Source: Auriscalpium vulgare (lineage: Eukaryota > Basidiomycota > Agaricomycetes > Russulales > Auriscalpiaceae). Taken from it: a DNA stretch of 64,000 nucleotides. The notes beneath the pieces were generated by a model. That model worked only from the letters and a program-made list of their open reading frames with translations, made no database searches and had not been told where the DNA came from. Below, piece by piece: positions 10,509 through 27,854 of this stretch (position 1 is its first letter; each line of letters opens with the position of its first letter). The position numbers were made by a program, and so were the translations under genes. The stretch lies in contig JAHBBC010000006.1 in NCBI GenBank assembly GCA_019915015.1, positions 1,364,001 to 1,428,000 of the forward strand, written 5' to 3'.

Positions 10509-13502
10509 ATGGCCAAGGGCTCCCAGCTCTCGCAGCTCAAGTCAGCCCTATCCAGCGCAGGCATAACCAAGCCCTCTCAGCCCGGGAAAAAGCGAAAACG
10601 CGCTCAGAACGAGGAGAAGGACAAAATCAAGCGCGCCGCGAAGCTTCAGGAGATCCAGCAGAAGCTCAATCCATTCGATGTCAAGGTCACCAAGCTCAAG
10701 CACGATGTAGGGGGCAGGAAGCTCAAGGGTATTACCGGAAAGCCCACACAGAGCAGGCAGGCAGGGCTCGAGCAGGTACGTTGTCTTGGTCGCGTGTTAG
10801 GTACGCCCAAAGCTCACGCCGCTCCCTCATAGCGCAAGAAAACCCTGTTGAAGGAGTATCAGGAGAAGGATCACGCAGGCGGCATTGTTGACAGGCGTTT
10901 TGGTGAAAATGACCCGACCCTCACTCCAGAGGAACGCATGCTTGAGCGATTCACCAAGGAGAAGCAGCGCGCGTCGAAGGGTATAGCGTTCAATCTCGAG
11001 GACGAGAGCGAGCTCACGCATTACGGCCAAAGTCTATCAAAACTGGATGACTTTGACAACGTTGGTCTTGGTCTCGACGAAGACGAAGACGAGGTTGTGA
11101 AAGGTGCGCAACGAAAGCCTGCGTTAAAGAAGCGTCTCTAATTCCTTCGTAGGCCAAATTGACGGCGAAGCCGTGAAAAGAGGGCATTTCGGCGGCTTCG
11201 GAGACGAGGATGATGATGGCGACGATGATGAAGTATGTTCCATAACTTTTTTTGGAGGTGCTAACTACTGACGTTACGAATGCAGCCCGAGCGCAAGAAA
11301 ACCAAAGCGGAAGTCATGGCTGAAGTCATGGCTAAGAGCAAAGATCACAAAGTACGTTTACTTCATGGGCAGCGCTATACTTCTATCTCACACGCATACA
11401 GCTCCAAAGGCAAATAGAGCGCGAACAGGACGATGATATGCGACATCAGCTGGATCAAGAACTCGACTCCATACGTGCCTTGCTAGCGAAGCCCGATGCT
11501 CTCTCCGCCTCCCTCGACAACACACAGAACAATCCACTATCAAAGGTCGCGACTGACCATGATCTCGAGTACGATCAGTTCGTGAAAGAGCTTGTCTTCG
11601 ACAAGCGGGCGAAGCCGAAAGATCGTACAAAGACCGAGGAGGAGCTTGCTCTGGAGGAGAAGGAGTCTTTGGAGAAGGCTGAAAGGAAGCGTCTTCGTCG
11701 GCAGAATGGAGAAGACGATGTTGACAGCGAAGAAGATGACCTAAGGCCAGGGAAGCGGAGAAAAGTTGCGGGCGGCGATGACTTGGAGGATGACTTTGTC
11801 GATGATGAAGGCGACCTGAATCCCTTGGGAACGGGCCTGCAGGAGCAGAGTGGAGAGGAGGACGGGGACTCGAACGGGGACAGTGACGACGAGGAAGAAG
11901 ACGACGTGTCCGAAGATGGCAGCGGGAGCGAAGGCGCAGGTGCTTTGGCCGCATCCGACTCTGAGGAGCTTGAAAGTTCAGAAGGCGAGGACATCGAGGA
12001 CATCGTCGAGCTCGGCCAGTCCAAGCCAGTGCCAGCATCTCGCGATGGGCTGAAAGAGCTTCCTTTCACTTTCCCCTGCCCTTCATCTCACGAGGAATTC
12101 CTCGAAATCGTCGACGACATTCCGGATGTTGACGTACCGACAGTTGTCCAGCGCATACGAGCGTTGCATCATCCCAGTCTAGCTCCTGACAACAAGTTCA
12201 AGCTCCAGGTATGTGTCGCCAGCGAATGCTTGATTTTGTTCGTGCTGAGGCAAGTTGACAGGCATTGTCCGGCGTTCTTGTCGACCACATCCTGCACATC
12301 ACGTCTCCTCCGCAACCTCGTTTCGGGTTACTAACGGCTCTCATTCCCCATTTGTACGCGCTCACCAAGGCATACCCGATCTCATCCGCCGGTCACTTTA
12401 ATCAAAAGCTCGCACTCATGCACAAGAATCTCAAGAGAGGACTTTCTCGAGGAGCGGCCGATCCGGAGGCCAAGACATGGCCTGGTCTCTCAGAGTTGTC
12501 TCTTTTGAGGATAGTCGGTGCCGTATGGCCGACTAGCGACATGAATCACGCCGTTGTCACGCCGGCTCGGTTGCTCATGGGCTCTTACCTTGGGCTCTGT
12601 CGAGTCCGATCGCTAACCGATATCGCCAGCGGTTTGTTCCTGTGTTCCCTGTTCTTGGAGTTCGAGGCGTTGTCAAAGCGCTTTGTCCCAGAGGCGCTCA
12701 ATTTCGTGGTCAACGCAGTCCTTCATATGGCGCCACATGGTTTCACCTCTGTTGCGTCCTTGCCGGGGTCTTTCCCCTCACCCGATTTCAATGCAGCGTT
12801 GCGGCTTGATGCCAAGGCATCCAAGAAGCTCGCAGTCAACCGTCTGGACCTCGTCAGCATTCTTAGTGGCGAACAAGACGATTCTGTGCAGACCAAAGTG
12901 GATTTACTGGGCTTGTCCATGGACCTCCTCGCCCGTTTCGCTGATATGTGCAAGGCCCTGGACGCGTTCGTCGATGCCTTCGACCCTGTCCTGACTATCC
13001 TGTTGTCTGTGAAGTCGGAAAAGCTTGCAGAAGGGCTGCAGGTGAGCGGATCGTGCAAATGACTTGCGAATACGACGCTGACTCGCACAAGAACCGGCTT
13101 ACACCATTGGTCAATTCTTTGCGTCGGCTGCTTAAGTTCTCGCGGCAAGCGCGGCGCCCTCTCCGGCTGCAAGCACACAAGCCTATCCCCATACCCTCGT
13201 ACATTCCCAAGTTTGAGGCTAACGCGTCGAACTATCTGCGCTCTCGCGACCCCGACCACGAACGGAACGAGGCGGCGAAGCTCAGGAAGGAGTACAAGGA
13301 TCAACGCAAGGGTGCGATCCGCGAGCTGCGGAAGGACGCGCGGTTCCTGGCCGGTGTGGAGCAGCAGAAACAGATTGAGAAGGATCGCGCGTACAACAAC
13401 AGCATGAAGCGTGTGTTTGGGTCTATCGAGGGCGAGCGGGCAGAGGAGAAGGCCATGGACAGGGAGAAAGCAAAGGAGAAGCGGAGAGCTGGTCGAAAGT
13501 AG
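10509..13502 (+). CDS. NOP14: nucleolar protein NOP14 (SSU processome)
   Basis: Nop14 is needed for 18S rRNA maturation and 40S assembly as part of the 90S/SSU processome in the nucleolus. The N-terminus (MAKGSQLSQLKSALSSAGIT, then basic KKRKR) and the conserved block NPFDVKVTKLKHDVGGRK identify it. Exon 2 starts at 10833 and encodes RKKTLLKEYQEKDHAGGIVD and RRFGENDPTLTPEERMLERF, both hallmark Nop14 strings. A long acidic, low-complexity centre follows (residues about 300-420), then a helical domain. The C-terminal lysine-rich tail around 13240-13500 contains FLAGVEQQKQIEKDRAYNNS. Seven exons join in frame; introns begin at about 10776, 11111, 11234, 11352, 12209 and 13042. The stop is TAG at 13500-13502. 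Pieces of this gene recur in a rearranged copy near 16029-16204. Confidence 0.93.
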
Positions 13503-13676
13503 TCCTACATATCACATCGGCCGCACATCTCGTCAGACGCTGTGGTGCATATCGGCATGAGACCCAACTGAGAGCTGTACGCGGGCTGGGCTCACGGACG
13601 GTCTCATGTAGTCTCCGTTGCCGACCTTGCGCGGAAGACGCCACTAAGGGCCTCATGGCGCAAGCGCCCATCCGGT

Positions 13677-15937
13677 ATGTTGCCATGGTCACTTCTGTCT
13701 CGACGGATTTTTCGGAGGATGAATACCTCTCAAATTCCGCCAGACCGGCGAAGACATGCAACGGCTGTGAACTTTGGACCCAAAGTCGACGTCGATATGA
13801 GTTCAAGCCCCAACGAGCCGCCCCTGCGCGTATACCATATTTTGGATGAACGACGCCTTCTGGGAACGGGCAGCTATGTACGATCCTTCGAGCTTCGATC
13901 TACCCATCATGATTTGACCTCTATCTATAGGGAAGAGTTTACATGGCCAATGAGGGTTACGGTACGTCTGGGGCTGTGGTGGCCCTGAAGAAAAGTCGCG
14001 CGCCATTCAAGGCGAAGCGGCCGGTTCTTGAATATGAGGCCTCCGTTTCTCGGCTGCTCCAACCGCACCCCTCCATCCCTGAAATTTACGCGTACGGGCG
14101 CGATCAATACTTCGAGTATCTTGCACAAGAGCTCCTTGGCCCTAGCCTAGAAAATGTTGTTCGGAAGCGCGGTGGCAAGCTTTCAGCCTCTGCAGTTGCG
14201 TCTGTGGGCGAACAGATTGTAAGCATTTACATCGTTGTCTTGCCTGCACCGACGACTTGTGCATTTCGCCCCAGCTGTCCGCCCTCGAGCACCTGCGCCT
14301 TCATAACATCGTGCACCGCGACGTGCCGACGAACAACATTTTGATGCGCGAAGGCAACCCATCCTCGGTATAAGTATTTCTCATCGACTTCGGCATCGCG
14401 CGCCCATCCGTCGCCCTCGAGTCAGAAGGCAAGGTGCCCGGAGTGGGACACAAGTACATCGTAGGGACTCTGCGTTTCGCGAGCGTCAACGCGCACAGGG
14501 GACTCGGTAGGTTCTTGTCATCCCACGTCCCTTTCCGTGCTCACTTCCACTGGTTCAGAGCTAAACCATCGCGACGATGTCGAGTCACTCGCCTACTGCC
14601 TCCTCCTCGCGCTGCGTGGGGGACTCCCATGGGACTACGCGTGCCACCACGGCACATTCTCCCGCCGCATGGCGCAGGTCATGCAACGCAAGATGTCTTG
14701 TAAAGGTGCGCTGCTCTCCGACTCGGAGGGCCTGGTGAAGGCGGTTGGGGACCTCCTCGATTCTGAGTTCCGTAGCGCGTTTGCGGCTCTACGCGACGCC
14801 GCACTCTCTGATGAAGTAAACGCCCTTGCGCTTCCCACTCTGGACGACGGTGCACCCCTGCTGTCAGCGGAGGAGCCTGAACCTGCGGAGGAGCCTGAAC
14901 ATCGTGTTTCGGCGATTCCGGAATGTCCGGTGCAGGTTGGACAGCTCGTCTACATCCAACTGAATGCTCGCGCGTGCATCAAAGGCTACAACCTACTCCT
15001 CGACCCCGACCTCTGGAAGGACCCCGAACTGTCCTCCGCCGAGTGGGCCACGTCATTTCGGCCGGCCGTCGTCCTCCATACAGGGTTCCGCCCGGATCAA
15101 TGGCGGCCCCCTCTGCATGAAATATTCGTTGTCTTCATGTCGCGCGGCAAGCTGGAAAACGCTCTTGAATTCCCATCGGGCCTGGACCGGCTCTCCTGCC
15201 TGGATGAGGACAAGAGCTCAGGCTCCATCCCAACTACACCGGCGTGGCCACTGGACGACACATACGTTTATATTTATCCAACGTTGCACAGGTTTATCTG
15301 CCTTCCAACGGAGGGTGAGTCATTTAGCGCGATCGCGTTGCATTTAAATCCCATTTTAAATTCCTTTTAGGCTCCTGTGGCTTGTCATTGGAAATTTGAT
15401 CCCGTGAATGTTGCGCGTCTCGTGGCGAACTTTCCTTATAACCCCAGCTCTGAGCCGCGCAATGACGACGAGCGTTACGATCAGCGAATGCGATACGCAC
15501 ATATGCAGTTCTTGGTGGACCTGGAACCACTTGTGCCGCCACTACCGTCCAATACGGACGACGACGAACGTCACGACTGGGGGTGGACATTTGGCGCATG
15601 GGACGATCAAATCAAAATCGCGCGGTGGATCGGGTGCGATGCAGACGGTGGTAAAGGTACATGGACGTGTGTAACGAAACCCGACTCAGAAGATCCTCCC
15701 AAATCTGTGTCCAAGCGTTCGGACTCACCGCGCGAAGAATTTTTCGACACCTACCCGGGGCTGGACGGGACAGTCTGGCAGTGGATGGGTTTGCAGGGTG
15801 AGCGGAGCAGGTCGCTGACGCTGACCAGCAGCCAATGCAAGGAGCTTGAAGGGAAGCCGTTGGATCGTTGCATAGGTTTGGGAAGGGACTGGCCCCAGAT
15901 TTGGGAAGATAATATGCTTTACAGACGTGTACTGTAA
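13677..15937 (+). pseudogene. CK1-like protein kinase, broken
   Basis: Relic of a casein-kinase-1-like kinase of the type expanded in mushrooms. The start is 13677 or the in-frame ATG at 13797. Spliced exons give a glycine loop (GTGSYGRVYMANEGYG), the ATP lysine (VVALKKS) and the hinge (FEYLAQELLGPSLENVV). The catalytic loop IVHRDVPTNNIL lacks the usual lysine after HRD. DFGIARPS and the late-lobe string DDVESLAYCLLLALRGGLPW also follow. An in-frame TAA at 14371-14373 lies between the catalytic loop and DFG. A GTATAAG donor at 14368 could splice around the stop to an AG 67 bases on, but that would remove DFG. A second in-frame TAG at 15368-15370 separates the body from a same-frame, coding-like tail (15371-15937). 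Most likely a pseudogene or dead kinase; a sequencing error at 14371 is the main alternative. Confidence 0.7.
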
Positions 15938-16017
15938 TAGTATTTAAATTGTCTTTAGTACGCATCCCCGCCCAGCGGTCGACGTCTCCTGGCAGTGGCC
16001 TGCTGGTCAACGACGTC

Positions 16018-16039
16018 TTGAGCGCTTCTTGAGCGCTTC
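16018..16039 (+). repeat. 11-bp direct repeat at NOP14-fragment boundary
   Basis: The unit ttgagcgcttc occurs twice in tandem (16018-16028 and 16029-16039) exactly where similarity to NOP14 begins. This is a likely scar of the duplication or repair event. Confidence 0.8.
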
Positions 16040-16204
16040 ACCAAGGAGAAGCAACACTCCTCGAAGGGTATATCGTTCAATTTCGACGAGAGTACGGCCG
16101 CCGGTGTGGAGCACTGGCAGAAACACACTGAGAAGGATCGCGTATACAACAACAGCATGAAGCGCATGCGGAAGAAAGCAAAGGACAAACGGAGAGCTAG
16201 TTGA
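16029..16204 (+). pseudogene. rearranged NOP14 fragment
   Basis: Reads LERFTKEKQHSSKGISFNF, then AGVEHWQKHTEKDRVYNNSM, KRMRKKAKDKRRAS and stop. The first part matches NOP14 at about 10945-11005. The second matches the NOP14 C-terminus (about 13360-13500), with the intervening 2.3 kb absent and a further internal deletion. The reading frame is kept across both joins, but a TGA lies just upstream in frame, so no start is available. The copy has the same orientation as NOP14, about 2.5 kb downstream of it. An 11-bp tandem repeat marks its left edge. Confidence 0.8.
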
Positions 16205-16300
16205 GAGTACTAGTAGCACTATTGGCATGTAAGTACACTAAGTAGCAGTCCGAATTCAGGTTTCTGCCAGGTATCATTTCCTTACGTAACCTCTGTTTGT

Positions 16301-16323
16301 GCCGACGCGACGCGACGCGTCGG
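16301..16323. promoter_or_regulatory. MluI cell-cycle box-like cluster upstream of ATR
   Basis: Three overlapping ACGCG words end in a full ACGCGT at 16315-16320, about 105 bases before the ATR start codon. ACGCGT is the MBF binding core in yeasts, which drives G1/S expression of replication and checkpoint genes. Function here is inferred from the motif and position only. Confidence 0.4.
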
Positions 16324-16423
16324 TGAGTCCCGTCGCGCTTGAGATGCTCAACTACCGCACCGCTTGTCTCCCAGAGCGTCGATGAAACAGCGGCATCGAC
16401 CACCGTGACGCTGGTCGAGAGCC

Positions 16424-24976
<8,553 letters not shown>

Positions 24977-25091
24977 CGAGAGCAAGATTTGCATTTCCTG
25001 ACCGAGAGAACGCAAGATGTCTATATATCCCATGCTGTATTATATTTGCTACATATTGTATTCATACAAGCAATTGAACAGCGATGCGTAG

Positions 25092-26026
25092 CTAGCTCTC
25101 ACCAAGCTCCCTCTTTAGCCTCTCAAGCTCCTTCTCCTTCTCGATCAACTTCGTCCTCCACGTCTCCTGCTCCGCAATGACCTTCTTGCGCGCGCGCTCA
25201 AGGCGCTCGACCTCGTCCTTCTCCATGCCCGCCCAGAACTCGGGCACGCCGCCGCGGCTCTCCGCGAGACTGGCCGGGTTCGCGGTGTGGAACGGCACGG
25301 GGCGGCGGCGGGTCTTGGGCAGCGGCGTTGGTGGGTGCGCGGTGAGCGTATTGAGGAACTGCTGGAAAGGGTCGAAGAAGACGATCTCGTCGTACTGCCA
25401 CGAATGCACGGGCCCGAGCGCGGCCGCGACGTCGGGCGGCGGGGGCACATCAGAGTCAGTGCCGGTCGCGGACCACGGGTGCAGTTTGAGGTGGTGGTAG
25501 AGTAGAATAGCTTTTTCGCCAGACTCGGGTATGAAGTGGATGCGGATTTGGATCTCGAATTCGCCCCACCTATGTGGTATATGTCAGTAAATGCATGGCG
25601 CACAAGCAGAGCGGTGCATACCCCGTCTCGGTCACCTCGAACGGCGGCTTGTCGATGTCTTCGCTTTCCCAAAGCCTCATGAGAGGACCGCGGCCGGCAC
25701 GGAAAGCACAGAACACTCACTGCGCGTCGAATTCGTATACGTCTCGTGCAGCTTGAATGTGACGCGCTTGATGAAGTAGCTGAGGTCGTCCTTGCCGCCC
25801 ACGCGCGTGCCCTCGTCGTCGCTCGCCGCGCTGCGCACCGCGACCGTCCAGCGGTGCGTGTGGTCCGGGGAGGGCAGGAGCTCGCGCTCGGCGGGCGTGA
25901 GCAGCGTCGCGGTGTTCCCGTATATGATGGGGCGGTGGATTGTGAGACCCTGTGGCTGTCTTCAACTCGGATTGGGGCTCTGAAGCGTGCTGTACGCACT
26001 CTGACGCGGACGCGGTCTTGGGACAT
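25092..26026 (-). CDS. YAF9: YEATS protein YAF9 (NuA4/SWR1 subunit)
   Basis: Yaf9 reads acetylated histone H3 as part of NuA4 acetyltransferase and the SWR1 H2A.Z exchanger. The first exon encodes MSQDRVRVR. After a short intron, the YEATS domain begins GLTIHRPIIYGNTA. It continues with HTHRWTVAVRSA, DDLSYFIKRVTFKLHETYTN, FEVTETGWGEFEIQIRIHF and KAILLYHHLKLHPW, covering the full YEATS fold. The tail has VHSWQYDEIVFFDPFQQFL and a charged C-terminal coiled coil (AEQETWRTKLIEKEKELERL), as in yeast Yaf9. The start at 26026 is the only ATG giving this N-terminus. Four exons; stop at 25092. It is divergent from the COX7-like gene, with 161 bp between starts. Confidence 0.92.
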
Positions 26027-26187
26027 CGTGGCGGAGGCAGAAGGTCTCGACGCGCCTCGAACTAAGCGCGTCGCCGGGCTGGATCGGGGCATGCCGGATT
26101 CAAACTCAGGCAGGCGAGCGAGCAAGCCCATCATACAGACGACGACCTCGACCAACACACACCACAGTACACCCGCCTCTGCACAAC

Positions 26188-26610
26188 ATGGTCCTCGACG
26201 CTCTCGTCCACAGTGCGTCTCCACACACAAATTCCGTTGAGTGAAGGATGTTGATGTCGCGCGCTTGCAGAGAAGAACCTGGTCATTGAGAGACAGAAGC
26301 AGTACCAGGTGCGTTGCCAGTGTGCGTCTGCTCGTCGTGCTCGGAGGCTTATTTGTGCGCGCAGGCCTCGCACAAGCCGATCTGGCTGCGCCCTGCCCGA
26401 TCCCGCCTCTACATCGGTGCGTACCTGTTGTCCAGTCCGCGAACAACATGACCGACCGCTCGTATCCAGGCCTCTACAACGCCACTTTTGCACTTGGTAT
26501 GGCCGGCGTTGCCTACAGCGCGTACTCTCTGATCAGGGTTCGTGACCAAAGCGGCACCTGTGGGCTGAGGACTAACATCTGGGGTGTTTTCTTAGGGCAA
26601 GCCAACATAG
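26188..26610 (+). CDS. COX7: cytochrome c oxidase subunit VII-like (COX7)
   Basis: Tiny gene of five exons (first exon 26188-26212) that splice to a 65-residue protein. It begins MVLDALVHKKNLVIERQKQY, then QASHKPIWLRPARSRLYIGL, then a hydrophobic helix (ATFALGMAGVAYSAYSLI) and the end RGKPT. The pattern Q-K/R-x-Y/F-Q, KP-W-RxxRS-LY, one membrane helix and a terminal xIRG matches yeast Cox7 (subunit VIIa family), a structural subunit of complex IV in the inner mitochondrial membrane. The frame closes at every junction and the stop is TAG at 26608-26610. No single open frame in this interval represents it, so simple ORF calling would miss it. COA3, another complex IV gene, follows on the same strand. 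Confidence 0.83.
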
Positions 26611-27055
26611 GCTCCCAAAGCCCAAGTGGACGCAGGCGTGGAGTGCATAGATTCAAATTGGCTCAATGAAATACTGAGAATTGCAACTTGACATGTGTGA
26701 GACGCAGGTGGCAGAAGGGCTTCAGCCACGGAGGTGAACTGTAAGAGGACCCGAGCAGGTAGAAACTACGCAGTGCACTGGCTTTCCAGAGTTGCGCACG
26801 GCAGGTCTCCATAGGTTAGATCCTGAGCACGCAAAGGTCTACTCTGGCTCAGGGAGACTACGTAGGTAGAGGCTACGCGAAAACCTTGAAAGATGGCCGG
26901 TCGGCACGTGTCGGCGCGTCGAGTCCGTACTAGACGCGGTCTGCTCTTGCACCCACCTCTGTCTCCCTACTGCTGCGGTTACGAGGACCTATACTGGAGA
27001 ATACTCAGCTTCATCAAGGATTCAGCTTCATCAAGGCTGTCCACCACCCAAAAGC
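26611..27055. other. intergenic region, 445 bp
   Basis: Lies between the COX7-like gene and COA3. It should hold the COX7 terminator and COA3 promoter. I see a short repeated word (ttcagcttcatcaagg-like, about 27005-27035) and no gene, tRNA or transposon. Confidence 0.5.
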
Positions 27056-27603
27056 ATGGCCGAATCGGAGTTCGTGAACCGGAGGGCCGCCGCAAGGTCT
27101 TACCGACCAGGAGGCCTTGTGAGTACACCCTCTGAGCCCCTTAATGAATATGAAAGGCTTATTCCACGTTCTAGACAATGTCTCCTGGCCTGCTGCGCGC
27201 GCGCGAGCCCTATCGTGTCAAAAATGCGATCACTGGGCTGATCATATTCGGGTTTGCCGTGGGTACCTGGGCGTACTCGCTGCGGGCGGTGAAACAGGAT
27301 ACATTCGACGACGTGGATGAGGAGGCGCGGGCGCTGGTCGGATCGGGTGCAAAGAGCCTGGAAGACGAGGCCAGAGAGCTGGAGGCTGCGCGGAAGGCGG
27401 CAGCATTTGAACCCGCGCCGCCTGCGAAGCCGGCGGGCACAACGCCAGCGCAGGGTTCAACGGAGGGGCAACGGGGGCTGCTGGTGCCGTTGGAGGGAAC
27501 GTTCCCCCGACTGCTGGACCCAAGGGGCAAGACACTGGTGTGGGGGGCGCCTTCAGTGGACCGGCTGGGGAGGATTGGAGAGCGGGTGCCAACACGGCGA
27601 TAA
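27056..27603 (+). CDS. COA3: cytochrome c oxidase assembly factor COA3
   Basis: Coa3 (Cox25/MITRAC12) is an inner-membrane factor that, with Cox14, stabilises newly made Cox1 and feeds back on its translation. Exon 1 (27056-27118) encodes MAESEFVNRRAAARSYRPGG plus L. Exon 2 (27175-27603) continues TMSPGLLRAREPYRVKNAIT and the single membrane helix GLIIFGFAVGTWAYSLRAV. It then reads KQDTFDDVDEEA, the conserved acidic block after the helix. At 163 residues it is longer than yeast Coa3 (about 85) because of an Ala/Pro-rich tail that ends with a conserved-looking KTLVWGAPSVDRLGRIG. Start chosen at 27056 because the intron phase is 0 and the N-terminus is basic. Confidence 0.88.
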
Positions 27604-27854
27604 TTAGACTCTTTGTCGATTAGTGTGCGGATATATTGTCGCGAGGATGCGGAAGCTTAGCCCCCTCTCAAAGCCCTGCTGAGCCGCCGCTGAGGCTGCA
27701 AATGAATGAGTAAATGGACGGATGTAATGACGGCCCTTTCGATGCCGGAGGCGATGCAACGATACCCCGCAGCACGCATGACGCGGACGCCGTGCTATTT
27801 TGGATAGGATCGCACTTGCTCACCAACCGCATCCTCCCCTCTGCAGGAGCCCCC

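Noticed and set aside
25145..26449. 434-codon minus-strand frame
   Set aside because: Runs through the YAF9 exons out of frame and into the COX7-like gene; YAF9 exons in the correct frame give a complete YEATS protein.
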